DNA of 64,000 nucleotides from Allosphingosinicella sp042666435. GTDB lineage: Bacteria > Pseudomonadota > Alphaproteobacteria > Sphingomonadales > Sphingomonadaceae. Both the position numbers and the translations under genes were made by a program. The notes beneath the pieces are model-generated. The model was not told where the DNA came from. It saw only the letters and a list, made by a program, of their open reading frames with translations, and made no database searches. Location of the stretch: positions 1,550,001 through 1,614,000 of the forward strand of contig NZ_JBHTDC010000001.1 of assembly GCF_042666435.1 (NCBI RefSeq). Reading direction: 5' to 3'. How positions within the stretch are numbered: position 1 is the first letter of the stretch; each line of letters opens with the position of its first letter. Shown piece after piece: positions 15,328 to 23,504 of this stretch.

Positions 15328-15927
15328 TCAGGGCGTTTCGGGCTCCGCGGCGTTCCCGGCATCGGCCGCGCTGCTATTGCTCTCAGCGGCGCCCGCGGGC
15401 TCTTCCCCGCCGGCGCAGGTCGCGATGAACGCGTCGATCATCGGGCTGGGCGGAAGCACCAGCGGCGGACCGTCGCCGACGATCAATTGGATCGGTCCGT
15501 CATGTCCGCGCAGACCCGCCAGCAGGGGATCGTTCGCCGGCACGGCCGCGCGCAGCATCGGCAGCGGTCCCTGCACCGGGTTCACCGCGAGCCGGCGCGA
15601 GGCCGTGCCCAGTGTAACGGTCATCATCTCGGCCGCGCCGGTCGGGACGGTCCCGTGCCGGTGCAGCAGGATGCCCTCGCGGTCGTCGCAGCGGATGCTG
15701 AACAACGGCTCGGTATTGGCGGGGCCGAACTGCAATACCGGCCGCTCGTCCTGCAAAGAGCGCACCCAATCGCCGATCGCCGGCGTCGCCTCCTCCCCCA
15801 CGACCGCCGTCACCGGATCGATGAGGTTGTATTCGCCCTCGTCCTCGGCCGGCTGGATGTCCGGCGGCTCGCTGTCGGCGCAGGCGGCGAGGCCCAGCAA
15901 GGCGGCGGTGAGGAGCAGGCGGTGCAT
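15328..15927 (-). CDS. Lipoprotein of unknown function (paralogue C of three)
   Basis: 199 residues, ATG at 15927 behind AAGGAGGG. Lipobox LAAC (Cys16), short acidic linker, then the same domain as its downstream neighbour: IGDWVRSLQDERPVLQFGP, PLFSIRCDDREGILLHR, a 'RRLAVNPVQGPLPMLRAAVPANDP' region and a Cys in FIATCAGG. After that comes an extra Ala/Glu/Ser-rich tail of about 25 residues that B lacks. Transcribed ahead of B with an 80-bp gap. Periplasmic or outer-membrane; function not known. Confidence 0.65.
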   Translation of the reverse strand: MHRLLLTAALLGLAACADSEPPDIQPAEDEGEYNLIDPVTAVVGEEATPAIGDWVRSLQDERPVLQFGPANTEPLFSIRCDDREGILLHRHGTVPTGAAEMMTVTLGTASRRLAVNPVQGPLPMLRAAVPANDPLLAGLRGHDGPIQLIVGDGPPLVLPPSPMIDAFIATCAGGEEPAGAAESNSSAADAGNAAEPETP

Positions 15928-16088
15928 GAATACCCTCCTTGGGAATCTGGCCGGGGCATCCCGGCGATGTGGACCGCCCCGCCTCTGATCTTCGGGCCGG
16001 CGGCGCTCCGACCCGCCTTCGCCGCTGGAAAAGGCCGCGTCAATGGTGGCACGTGGGACAGCCGGCAGAGACCGTTCGCCGGCCGAAC

Positions 16089-16122
16089 GAAAAAGGGCGC
16101 CGCGTTGCCGGGGCGCCCTTTC
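16089..16122 (-). terminator. Rho-independent terminator of the first csp gene
   Basis: AAAGGGCGCC (16092-16101) pairs with GGCGCCCTTT (16112-16121), 10-nt loop. On the minus strand the hairpin ends in TTTTTCG, 17 bases past the csp stop codon. Confidence 0.8.
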
Positions 16123-16138
16123 TCGTGAATGTGCGTTT

Positions 16139-16345
16139 TTACGCGGACTGCAGGTTGCAGGCGCTGGTCTTGCCGCGATTGTCGGTTTCGAGCTCGTAGC
16201 TGACGCGCTGGTCCTTATCGAGCGTGCGCATGCCGGCCTTTTCGACCGCGCTGATGTGCACGAAGGCATCGCCCCCGCCGCCTTCCGGCTCGATGAAGCC
16301 ATAGCCCTTGTCGATATTGAAGAATTTCACGGTGCCGATCGGCAT
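16139..16345 (-). CDS. Cold-shock protein (CspA family)
   Basis: 68 residues. A single cold-shock domain with RNP1 KGYGFIEP and RNP2 DAFVHIS; begins MPIGTVKFFN. Single-stranded nucleic-acid-binding RNA chaperone. Differs from the copy at 23298-23504 at about eight positions only. Start ATG at 16345, ribosome site AAGGAAAAG four bases away. A ~110-nt upstream segment is shared with the other copy and can pair with this ribosome site. Strong terminator downstream, so it is monocistronic. Confidence 0.95.
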   Translation of the reverse strand: MPIGTVKFFNIDKGYGFIEPEGGGGDAFVHISAVEKAGMRTLDKDQRVSYELETDNRGKTSACNLQSA

Positions 16346-16456
16346 AGTCTTTTCCTTTAGTTCAGTATCGGCGAGGCCGGAGCGGCCGCGCCTTGCGTGA
16401 GAAAAGTGTAGAGAGGGAAAAGGAGCCTTTAGGCATCAAAGTCCGTCGCTTGCGAC
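16346..16456 (-). promoter_or_regulatory. Conserved csp leader, copy 1
   Basis: Shared blocks with 23505-23619: palindrome GTCGC-TT-GCGAC (16445-16456), then AGGCTCCTTTTCCCTCTCTA (16429-16410), then GCC(T)CGCCGA, then the ribosome site. On the transcript CUUUUCC (16422-16416) is the exact complement of GGAAAAG (16355-16349), the ribosome site, so it could mask it. If transcription starts downstream of 16422 this pairing is impossible. Confidence 0.5.
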
Positions 16457-16575
16457 TTTTGCATGTTTACCCTGCACTATTTCACGACGCATGGCAAATT
16501 CGGCGGCTCCGCGCGCGATCCGGACGCGGCTTCTTCGTCCTGTCGTAGGGGAGGCCGAAGCCTCCCCTCTCCGCC

Positions 16576-17034
16576 TCAGCTCGCGGCTTCCATCGAATGC
16601 TTGAGAGCGCTCATCTGGTCGTGGCCCTGCTTCACCGAGGTGAAGCATTGCTGCACCACGGCCTTGACCTGCGGCGACAGTTCGTCGTCGGCGAGGGCGG
16701 ATTCGAACTTAGACTTGATATGATCCTCGCCGCGCTCGACCTCGTTGATGACAGCCTGGTCATCCTTGCCGGTGACGGCCGATTTCAGGTTGACGAAGCC
16801 GCGATGGGCGGCGGCGGCGGTGGTGCCGTCATCCTCGGGATTCCCGCCCAGCCTGCCGACCTCGGCCTGCAAGGTGGTCAGCACCTGGCGGCGCTCGGCG
16901 GCGCGATCGTTGAACATCGAGGCGAAGCGGCTGCTGTCCGCATCCTTGGCGGATTCGGAATAGCCGTCGATGCTGTCGATGACGGTGGCGATCAGGGAAT
17001 TGAGGGTGCGGATATCGTGGCTGGTATCGGCCAT
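16576..17034 (-). CDS. DUF2383 / PA2169-type four-helix bundle protein
   Basis: 152 residues from the ATG at 17034 (AAAGGAGG upstream). The sequence starts DIRTLNSLIATVIDSIDGYSESA and contains MFNDRAAERRQVLTTLQAEV and GHDQMSALKHSME; the conserved E/D and H placements resemble ferritin-like DUF2383 proteins of about 150 residues. Family members are linked with stress and are thought to bind metal or dimerise as four-helix bundles; function untested. Soluble, cytoplasmic. No GGAAC-type promoter was found in front of it. Confidence 0.8.
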   Translation of the reverse strand: MADTSHDIRTLNSLIATVIDSIDGYSESAKDADSSRFASMFNDRAAERRQVLTTLQAEVGRLGGNPEDDGTTAAAAHRGFVNLKSAVTGKDDQAVINEVERGEDHIKSKFESALADDELSPQVKAVVQQCFTSVKQGHDQMSALKHSMEAAS

Positions 17035-17120
17035 GTCGATGGTTCCTCCTTTGCGTTGGGGTGAACCGGGATAACGCGCCGGATGCCCGCGCGGGTCCAT
17101 GCGATCACCCCCATGCAACG

Positions 17121-17145
17121 GGAACAGCAAGCGGGTCGGCGCATT
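17121..17145 (+). promoter_or_regulatory. Weak EcfG-like promoter candidate
   Basis: GGAAC, 16 bases, CATT on the plus strand (consensus CGTT, one mismatch), 49 bases upstream of the small gene at 17195. Listed because that gene looks like a stress-type protein. Confidence 0.3.
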
Positions 17146-17194
17146 TTCAGCTTACGAACGGGAACATCGCCGGCGGGCCAATGGGAGACATGAC

Positions 17195-17353
17195 ATGCGC
17201 GACAATAGCGGCAAGGGCGACGCCACCAACAACCTCCACGATCCGACGTTGAAGGAAAAGGAGCGCGACAGGGGTGTCAGCGGAGAGGCGATCCAGGGTG
17301 AGAAGAAGGTGAAGGCCAAGCCCAGCCGGAAATCGACCACCGGCATATCATGA
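17195..17353 (+). CDS. Small lysine-rich hydrophilic protein
   Basis: 52 residues, MRDNSGKGDATNNLHDPTLK to TTGIS, with GGGAGA upstream of the ATG. Highly charged, no hydrophobic core, probably disordered. Unrecognised; resembles other small stress-associated proteins in this cluster. Its stop codon touches the terminator hairpin of the convergent urcA-type gene. Confidence 0.5.
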   Translation: MRDNSGKGDATNNLHDPTLKEKERDRGVSGEAIQGEKKVKAKPSRKSTTGIS

Positions 17354-17384
17354 AAAAGGCGGCGGAGCCTGGCTCCGCCGCCTT
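17353..17384 (-). terminator. Terminator between the small gene and the UrcA gene
   Basis: AAGGCGGCGGAGCC (17356-17369) and GGCTCCGCCGCCTT (17371-17384) form a perfect 14-bp stem with a minimal loop. The U-run (TTTTTC) is on the minus strand, so it serves the UrcA gene mainly. Confidence 0.75.
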
Positions 17385-17406
17385 CGGCGATAAATTCCGC
17401 GCGGCC

Positions 17407-17736
17407 TCAGCGGCTGGCGGCAAGCGAAACGCTGCCCGTGCCGCGCATCGCCAGCGCCTGGCTGATCTGCGACTGAGCCGAGCCAAGCACATCCTCGCGG
17501 CAGCCATGGACCCGGGTCATTTCGACGAGACCGGGAGCCTGCTCGACGCCGCAGAGACGATTGGCGACGGCCTTGAGGCGGTTGTCCAGAGTGCGGGCAC
17601 CGGCCGCGCTGGCGAGGTTGAGGTCGCCATAGGGCACGGAGACGACATAGGTGTCGGCATCGGCTTCGGGTTGGGCCAAAGCGGGCATGGCCGGCAGCAA
17701 AGCGGCGGCGACGGCGAGGGTGATGAGCTTCTTCAT
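17407..17736 (-). CDS. UrcA family protein
   Basis: 109 residues; ATG at 17736, AGGAAGG upstream. Signal peptide MKKLITLAVAAALLPAMPALA, then VVSVPYGDLNLASAAGARTLDNRLKAV, the UrcA-family hallmark (V-x-Y-x-DL-x-L), and a conserved Cys pair (RLCGVEQ and VHGCREDV). UrcA proteins are small periplasmic proteins found chiefly in Sphingomonadales and Caulobacterales; no biochemical role is established. Confidence 0.85.
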   Translation of the reverse strand: MKKLITLAVAAALLPAMPALAQPEADADTYVVSVPYGDLNLASAAGARTLDNRLKAVANRLCGVEQAPGLVEMTRVHGCREDVLGSAQSQISQALAMRGTGSVSLAASR

Positions 17737-17970
17737 GGGTAGGTCCTTCCTGTGTCTTTTGCGATGGTACGACAGGAAGCCACTCCGGCTGGGGGGCATC
17801 GGCCGGAACGATTCCCTGTCGTTGCAGCCCCTCTAGGAAAGCCGCTGCCGCCACGCTTTCGCGCTTCGACCGTCGCCGGATATTCTTCTGCGAAACCGCC
17901 CCGGCCTCGACGAACGACCCGCGTCGTTCGACAAGCCGCGTCATTCCGCTAACACACCAGCCGCGTGGGG

Positions 17971-19506
17971 TCAGGGCCCGGGCAGGCTGACATGGGTCGG
18001 CGCGCCGCGCCGCTCGCGCACCTCGAGCCCGAGTATGCGGGCGAGATCCTCGTCCCAGCCATAAGGGTCGGCGCGGAAGGCGATCGAGCCGCCCTCATCG
18101 ACGAAGGCGGTGTGATAGAGGAGTCGCACCGGTATCTGCCGCGGCAATGGGACGAAGCTCTCCTCGCCGCTCGCCATCGCCTGGTCGAACTCGGCGCCCA
18201 CGCCGTTCTGCCCCGCCAGCATCCGCGCGAAGGCGACCGCGTCATCGACCCGGACACAGCCATGGCTGGCGTGGCGCTCATTCTGATCGAACAGGGATTT
18301 CGCCGGCGTGTCGTGCAGGTAGATGGCGTGCGGATTCTCCATGTCGAACTTGACGAGGCCGAGCGAGGATTCAGGCCCGGGCCGCTGGACGATCCAGCCG
18401 TCCTTCCACACCATGTTGTTCGCCCGCATATAGGCCGCGCCCTTGGGGATGATCTCCTCCTCGGCGATCGATTTGGGCACCGTCCAGTTGGGATTGGCGA
18501 CGAGGCGGACGATGGGAGAGCCGAGCTGCGGCGTTTCCCAGCCCGGCTGGCCGACCACGACCCGCGCCCGGTGCGCATGCGCGCCGTCATGCCAGTAATC
18601 GAGCATCGCGGCGGCGGTATTGACGTCGATACGCGTCGCCGACGGCTTGCGCTCCAGCCAGCGATGGCGCTCGAGGTTGATGGCGAGGCTCCGCGCCCGG
18701 TCGTCGGCGCCGGTGTTGAGCGCCGCCAGCGTATCCGCGCCGACGACCCCATCGACCTTCAGCCCACTCTCCTGCTGCAACCGGGACACCGCTTCCGCCA
18801 GCGCGGGCGTGAAGAGATCGGGGCTGGCGCCGGCGGGCTGGCCGGTCAGATAGCCGTTGGCCCGGAGCGAGGCGGCGATGGCGGGGATGCGAGGGTCGCT
18901 GTCGCCCGGATGGATCGTCTCCCCTGCCGGAATCGGTTGCGCGCCCTCCTGCGCGGCCTGCCGGGAATAGCGAAGAAATGCCTCGGAGAGCGCTTTATAT
19001 TCCGCATCCTGCGGAGCGAGGCCGGCGAGCCAGGGCCCGAGCTGTCCCGCCTCCAGCGCCGAAGCCAGTCCGGCGACCACATCCACCTTCGGCCGGGGCA
19101 CCGAATAGATTTCGCGGATCTCGCCCGGATCGGCGAGACCGTCGGCGAGCGCGTCGGCATAAGTAAGGGCGGCGAAGGTCAAAGCCGCCTCGCGTTCGAC
19201 CGGAGTCGCGGCGGCGGCCGCATCCTTGCGGAACGCCGCATCGCTGAGACCATGGCGCGGCGCATCCTGCAGCGCGGCAATCAGCGCCGCCGCCTGCTCC
19301 TCGGTCCATGCGGGGCTCCAGGCCCTCGCCTCGTAGAAGCGCTTGACCCGCTCGTCGGAGACGGCGGCCCGCAGCGCCTCCGCCGACACCTCGTCCGGCG
19401 CCACGGCCAGCTCGGAAGCCTGGGCCTCGGCCGATCCGGCCCCGTCGCCGCAGCCCGTGGCGGCGGCCAGCGCCGCCAGCGATACGCAGAACAATTTGAA
19501 ACGCAT
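17971..19506 (-). CDS. L,D-transpeptidase, YcbB-like
   Basis: 511 residues. Lipoprotein-like signal (ATGC, Cys19). Order of domains: an N-terminal helical scaffold (~40-200), a peptidoglycan-binding domain (~225-275: LFTPALAEAVSRLQQESGLKVDGVVG), then the L,D-transpeptidase YkuD domain with VVGQPGWETPQLGS and the catalytic HASHGCVRVDD about residue 410, followed by a family-typical C-terminal segment. It makes 3-3 crosslinks or attaches proteins to peptidoglycan in the periplasm. Divergent from the SleB-type hydrolase gene; both remodel the wall. Confidence 0.92.
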   Translation of the reverse strand: MRFKLFCVSLAALAAATGCGDGAGSAEAQASELAVAPDEVSAEALRAAVSDERVKRFYEARAWSPAWTEEQAAALIAALQDAPRHGLSDAAFRKDAAAAATPVEREAALTFAALTYADALADGLADPGEIREIYSVPRPKVDVVAGLASALEAGQLGPWLAGLAPQDAEYKALSEAFLRYSRQAAQEGAQPIPAGETIHPGDSDPRIPAIAASLRANGYLTGQPAGASPDLFTPALAEAVSRLQQESGLKVDGVVGADTLAALNTGADDRARSLAINLERHRWLERKPSATRIDVNTAAAMLDYWHDGAHAHRARVVVGQPGWETPQLGSPIVRLVANPNWTVPKSIAEEEIIPKGAAYMRANNMVWKDGWIVQRPGPESSLGLVKFDMENPHAIYLHDTPAKSLFDQNERHASHGCVRVDDAVAFARMLAGQNGVGAEFDQAMASGEESFVPLPRQIPVRLLYHTAFVDEGGSIAFRADPYGWDEDLARILGLEVRERRGAPTHVSLPGP

Positions 19507-19710
19507 GAATACTCCTGAACCGATAAGCGACCATGTTTGTAAGGGAACGTCCCCGGCCGCCGATCCGATCCGCCGGCGCCGCCGTTAATCGCCTCCGGAC
19601 GCGCCGTGCCACTTCGGGACAGGCCGAAAACAGCCAAGGATTCCAGCCACAAATGGCGATATGTCGCGCTTGTCCGGCCTGATCGGACGCTAGCGGATCG
19701 CGACGCGACC

Positions 19711-20649
19711 ATGCGGAAACACCAGGGACAAACGACGCCGCAGCCGGCCGGTAAAAGGCACAAGCGGGAGCTGCTCGCTCTGGCCTTGCTGGTACCGGCG
19801 GCGTCCTGCGTTCCCGAGGGCCGAGCGATCCAGTCGCCTGGTTCGATGGCGGTCCTCACGGTGGATCTGCCGCCGCCGATCGCCGCCCCGACCGACGCCC
19901 GGGCGTTGCCCGCGGCCAATGCGGAAGCGGCGACCGCCGCCAACGCCGCCCTTCCCTTCTCGGGCGCGCTCAATCCGGCCGCCGCCCCCACGATCTTCCA
20001 CACGCGCAGCGCGGTCGATCGGATGCGCGCGCTCGATTGCCTGGCCGAGGCCATATATTATGAGGCGCGATCGGAGAGCGAAGGCGGCCAGCGCGCGGTC
20101 GCGCAGGTCGTGCTCAACCGGGTCCGCCATCCGGCTTATCCGGGGAGCGTGTGCGGCGTCGTCTATCAGGGACCGATGAAGGCCGGCGGCGGCTGCCAAT
20201 TCTCCTTCACCTGCGACGGCGCGCTTGCCCGCCGGCCGGTCGAGCCCGGCTGGAGCCGCGCCCGCGGCATCGCCGCCGAAGCACTGGGCGGCGCGGTCTA
20301 TCGCCCCGTCGGCCTTTCGACCCATTATCATGCCTCCAGCGTGCTGCCGCACTGGGCACCTTCGCTCGCCAAGACCGCAATGATCGGCTCGCACATTTTC
20401 TATCGCTGGTCCGGCGGGGCCGGCGCTCCCGCCGCCTTCGCTCAATCCTATGCCGGCCGCGAGCCGGGACGCGTCTTCCAGGCGGCCGCCGCGCCGGCGC
20501 CGGCGCCCAGCCAGGCCTCTGCGCCGGCGCGGCTCGCTTATGCGGCGCTGGACCCGCTGCCGTCCGCCCGGCCGGTCGACAATCTCCCCGAATCGACCAT
20601 CCGGCCCGAATATCGCAACACCGGCGCCCCGATCGGCGAGACGCGCTGA
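19711..20649 (+). CDS. Cell wall hydrolase, SleB/CwlJ (Hydrolase_2) family
   Basis: 312 residues from the ATG at 19711. Basic N-terminus then LLALALLVPAASC, a lipoprotein-like signal. The catalytic domain starts near residue 108 with LDCLAEAIYYEARSES (catalytic Glu), QRAVAQVVLNRVRHPAYPGSVC and GGCQFSFTCDG, closing with STHYHASSVLPHWA. SleB-type enzymes are lytic transglycosylases. In non-sporulating proteobacteria they turn over septal or lateral peptidoglycan. The C-terminal 60 residues are Pro/Ala-rich. Shares a 200-bp divergent promoter region with the L,D-transpeptidase. Confidence 0.85.
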   Translation: MRKHQGQTTPQPAGKRHKRELLALALLVPAASCVPEGRAIQSPGSMAVLTVDLPPPIAAPTDARALPAANAEAATAANAALPFSGALNPAAAPTIFHTRSAVDRMRALDCLAEAIYYEARSESEGGQRAVAQVVLNRVRHPAYPGSVCGVVYQGPMKAGGGCQFSFTCDGALARRPVEPGWSRARGIAAEALGGAVYRPVGLSTHYHASSVLPHWAPSLAKTAMIGSHIFYRWSGGAGAPAAFAQSYAGREPGRVFQAAAAPAPAPSQASAPARLAYAALDPLPSARPVDNLPESTIRPEYRNTGAPIGETR

Positions 20650-20744
20650 CGCCGCCCCGACGCCAATTTCAACGCTGATTCAAACGTACCCGCCAACGCC
20701 CCTCGCCTAGAGCCCCGCCGACATTCACATGCGGGGAGGCAATC

Positions 20745-21452
20745 ATGCTCGGCACCTATCATTATATCGCGCTCGGCCTGTTCGGGGCGTTCTGCGCCAT
20801 CGACCTGGCCGCCCGCGCGAGGGCGTTTCCTTATATCCGATTCTGGCGGTTGAAAGGGATCGATTTCGCGGTCGCCACCTTCGCGCCCTTGCTGTGGGAC
20901 GGATTGCTCGGCGAGAACCGGCTGTTCGATGCGAGCGGGCTGCCACTGGCGGCGCAGGTCGCCGGCGGGGTGCTGGCGATCGAGCTTGGCGTCTATGCCT
21001 GGCACCGGACGATGCACGCGACGCCGTTCCTGTGGCGCTGGTTCCACCAGATGCACCACAGCGCCGAGCGGGTCGATATCTGGGGCGCCTTTTACTTCAG
21101 CCCGCTCGACATGGTCGGCTGGTCCCTGCTCGGCAGCCTCTGCCTGGTCGGCGGCTTCGGCATCGGCGCCGAGGCGGCGATCGCGGTCGGCGTGTTCATC
21201 ACCTTCCTGTCGATGTTCCAGCATTCCAACATCCGGACGCCGCACTGGCTCGGCTATCTGGTGGTCCGGCCGGAAAGCCACACGCTCCATCATCAGCGCG
21301 GAGTCCACCGCTACAATTATTGCGACCTGCCGTTATGGGACATGGTCTTCGGCACCTTTCGCAACCCGCGCGCGTGGATGGGACAAGCGGGCTTTTACGA
21401 CGGCGCGTCGGGCCGGATGGGCGACATGCTGCTGGGCAGGGACATCGCCTGA
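20745..21452 (+). CDS. Fatty acid hydroxylase / sterol desaturase superfamily protein
   Basis: 235 residues. Integral-membrane di-iron oxidase with the expected histidine clusters: WHRTMH near 86, WFHQMHH near 100, FQHSN near 163, and HTLHHQRGVHRYNY near 184. Several hydrophobic segments between. Members introduce hydroxyl groups or double bonds into lipids or carotenoids. The substrate here is open; hydroxylated fatty acids or sphingolipid parts would make sense in a sphingomonad. Alone on the plus strand, 48 bp before the macrodomain gene. Confidence 0.88.
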   Translation: MLGTYHYIALGLFGAFCAIDLAARARAFPYIRFWRLKGIDFAVATFAPLLWDGLLGENRLFDASGLPLAAQVAGGVLAIELGVYAWHRTMHATPFLWRWFHQMHHSAERVDIWGAFYFSPLDMVGWSLLGSLCLVGGFGIGAEAAIAVGVFITFLSMFQHSNIRTPHWLGYLVVRPESHTLHHQRGVHRYNYCDLPLWDMVFGTFRNPRAWMGQAGFYDGASGRMGDMLLGRDIA

Positions 21453-21499
21453 CGCGGCTTGGCGTCGCCGCCTTTCCCGACTCATGCTATGGCGTCCGC

Positions 21500-22036
21500 A
21501 TGACCCGCTGGCGCGCGCTCCAGGCCGATATCACCACGCTCGCCGTCGACGCGATCGTCAACGCCGCCAATTCGTCCTTGCTCGGCGGCGGCGGCGTGGA
21601 CGGGGCGATCCACCGCGCGGCCGGGCCGGGCCTGCTCGAGGAATGCCGTGCGCTCGGTGGTTGCCCGACAGGCGAGGCGCGGCTCACGCGCGGGTATGCC
21701 CTCCCCGCGCGATTCGTCATTCACACCGTCGGGCCGGTCTGGCGGGGAGGATCCAAAAGCGAGGCCGAAAAGCTCGCCGCCTGCTATAGAAGCAGCCTCG
21801 GCGTAGCGGAGGCGCATGGGCTGCGCAGCATCGCCTTTCCCGCCATCTCGACCGGAGTCTATGGCTATCCGGTGGACGAAGCGGCCGCTGTCGCCTCTCG
21901 CGCGGTTGCCGGCGTGATCCGCGACAATCCCGAAGTCTTCGCGGAAATCCTGTTCGTCTGCTTCAACCCCGCCGACCGCGCCACCTACGCCGCCGCGATC
22001 GAGGCGTGCGCTTCCGCCTCGGCGGGCCGGAGGTGA
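21500..22036 (+). CDS. Macrodomain protein, O-acetyl-ADP-ribose deacetylase type
   Basis: 178 residues. Macro domain: IVNAANSSLLGGGGVDGAIHRAAGP (the NAAN and GGGGVDGAI loops bind ADP-ribose), GEARLTRGYALPARFVIHTVGP, and FPAISTGVYGYP. This set is that of the YmdB/MacroD class, which removes acetyl from O-acetyl-ADP-ribose and mono-ADP-ribose from proteins. Cytoplasmic. ATG at 21500; the reading frame is open further upstream but the family starts here. Confidence 0.92.
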   Translation: MTRWRALQADITTLAVDAIVNAANSSLLGGGGVDGAIHRAAGPGLLEECRALGGCPTGEARLTRGYALPARFVIHTVGPVWRGGSKSEAEKLAACYRSSLGVAEAHGLRSIAFPAISTGVYGYPVDEAAAVASRAVAGVIRDNPEVFAEILFVCFNPADRATYAAAIEACASASAGRR

Positions 22037-22054
22037 GCCGGAGCGGACGACCCG

Positions 22055-22435
22055 CTACAGGCCCCACCACGGCATCGTGCCGTAATAGCCCGAGACTTCC
22101 TCGTCATAGTCGCGGTCGCGGGGTCGGTCGGCCTCGTCGAGCCGCATGGTCGGCGCATTCTCAAGCTGTTCGCGGGTGAGGTCGATGACATAGGCGTCCA
22201 TATCGACATCGTAGGTGAGCTTCTCCCACGGCACCGGATGGACATGCTCCTTCATGCCGAGGAAGCCGCCGAACGACAGCACCGCGTAAGCGACCTTGCC
22301 GCTCCTCTTCTCGATCATCACCGCATGGATGGACCCGAGCCTTTCGTCCTTGCGGTTGTAGACCGGCGTTCCCTCGACCCGCCGCGACGAGATCAGCTCG
22401 TGCGCATAGTCGACGACCATATTCTGGTCGGTCAT
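22055..22435 (-). CDS. PRC-barrel domain protein
   Basis: 126 residues, ATG at 22435, AAAGGAGA upstream. A PRC-barrel is seen in ISSRRVEGTPVYNRKDERLGSIHAVMI and GKVAYAVLSFGGFLGM, then HPVPWEKLTYD. The tail is acidic, ending MPWWGL. Such stand-alone PRC-barrel proteins are common stress-associated or RNA-processing accessory proteins in Alphaproteobacteria; partner unknown. Convergent with the macrodomain gene. Confidence 0.85.
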   Translation of the reverse strand: MTDQNMVVDYAHELISSRRVEGTPVYNRKDERLGSIHAVMIEKRSGKVAYAVLSFGGFLGMKEHVHPVPWEKLTYDVDMDAYVIDLTREQLENAPTMRLDEADRPRDRDYDEEVSGYYGTMPWWGL

Positions 22436-22515
22436 GGTCTGTCTCCTTTCCGAGACTCCAGAGGACCGACCATAGCATTTTTCGGGCGCGAACGCACGTC
22501 GCGCCGTTCGCTGGC

Positions 22516-22914
22516 CTATCGGCAGCGCGCCTCGCCGCGATCGACGGCGGTGCCGATCGCCGCGCCGGCGCCGGCGCCGAGGATCGTGCCGAGCACTTCC
22601 GACCCGCCGGGCGCGATGATGTTGCCGAGCACGCCGCCGGCGAGGCCGCCGACGATCAGGCCGGTGGTGCCGTCGTCGCGGCGGCAATAATAACGGCCGT
22701 CGCGGCCGCGATAGATGCGGTCGTTGCGCGACAGGCGGCGCTCTTGATAGCGGCGGTCATCGCGATAATATTGGTCGGCATAATAGCCGCCGTAGCGCGG
22801 ATCGGGCCGGTTATAATCATAACCGCCATAATCGTCGTAATAGCCGTCGCGGCCGTAGGTGGAGCAGCCGGCGACCATCGCCGCGCATGAAAGTGCCAGT
22901 ATCGCGCTACGCAT
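22516..22914 (-). CDS. Glycine-zipper lipoprotein (Rick_17kDa/SlyB-like)
   Basis: 132 residues. Lipobox VAGC (Cys17). Then a Tyr/Asp/Arg-rich repeat region (GYYDDYGGYDYNRPDPRYGGYY) and a glycine-zipper hairpin GLIVGGLAGGVLGNII ... GTILGAGAGAAIGTAVD, the 2TM glycine zipper of 17-kDa surface antigens. Anchored in the outer membrane, probably a structural or protein-folding role. Ends with a lone Cys in EARCR. Confidence 0.85.
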   Translation of the reverse strand: MRSAILALSCAAMVAGCSTYGRDGYYDDYGGYDYNRPDPRYGGYYADQYYRDDRRYQERRLSRNDRIYRGRDGRYYCRRDDGTTGLIVGGLAGGVLGNIIAPGGSEVLGTILGAGAGAAIGTAVDRGEARCR

Positions 22915-22991
22915 GACTTGTTCCTTCCGGAAAGAAGTGATGGGAGCGTAATGGTCGGCGGCGGGATTGGTTGCAGAGGGTCGCGGTCAGG

Positions 22992-23195
22992 CTATTCCGC
23001 GGCGAGCACGGCCGCCTGTTTCTCGGCCTCGGCCTGAGCGCGCATCTTCTCGCCGCGCTGGGCGCGGGCGGCCATCGCCGACCAGGCCGCTTCGGCGCGG
23101 CGGCACCGGTCGCGGACATTGTCCAGCGTCGCGGCATCGGCGTCGCGCTGCGCCTCGGCGGCGCGGGCAAGGTAGAAATCGAGCTGCTGGGACAT
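22992..23195 (-). CDS. Small alpha-helical hypothetical protein
   Basis: 67 residues, MSQQLDFYLARAAEAQRDAD onwards; nearly all helix-forming with heptad-like A/R/E spacing and the CRRAEAAW motif. I have a faint memory of such short proteins in sphingomonads, always without function. ATG at 23195 with CAGATCAGAGA upstream, a poor ribosome site. Confidence 0.55.
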   Translation of the reverse strand: MSQQLDFYLARAAEAQRDADAATLDNVRDRCRRAEAAWSAMAARAQRGEKMRAQAEAEKQAAVLAAE

Positions 23196-23251
23196 GTGTG
23201 TCTCTGATCTGGAGGCCTGGGGGAAGCAACGGCCGGCCGCGGCTTCGACAG

Positions 23252-23289
23252 AAAAATCCCTCCCCGCGGCCGATGCCGGCGGGGAGGGA
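23252..23289 (-). terminator. Rho-independent terminator of the second csp gene
   Basis: TCCCTCCCCGC (23257-23267) pairs with GCGGGGAGGGA (23279-23289); minus-strand U-run TTTTTC follows. Confidence 0.8.
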
Positions 23290-23297
23290 GAAAGCGC

Positions 23298-23504
23298 TTA
23301 CGCGCTCTGGAGATTGACCGCGCTGGTCTTGCCGCGCTGGTCGGTCTCGAGCTCGTAGCTGACGCGCTGGTCCTTATCGAGAGTGCGCATGCCGGCCTTT
23401 TCGACGGCGGTGATGTGGACGAAGGCGTCCTGACCGCTGCCCTCGGGCTGGATGAAACCATAGCCCTTGTCGGCGTTGAAGAATTTCACGGTGCCAATCG
23501 GCAT
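23298..23504 (-). CDS. Cold-shock protein (CspA family), second copy
   Basis: 68 residues, MPIGTVKFFNADKGYGFIQP, DAFVHIT; RNP1 and RNP2 intact. Nearly identical to the protein at 16139-16345, differing in a handful of positions (for example Q/E after GFI, and a Cys replaced by Val near the end). ATG at 23504 behind AAGGAAAAG. The upstream segment matches that of the other copy, so coding region and leader were duplicated together. Confidence 0.95.
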   Translation of the reverse strand: MPIGTVKFFNADKGYGFIQPEGSGQDAFVHITAVEKAGMRTLDKDQRVSYELETDQRGKTSAVNLQSA

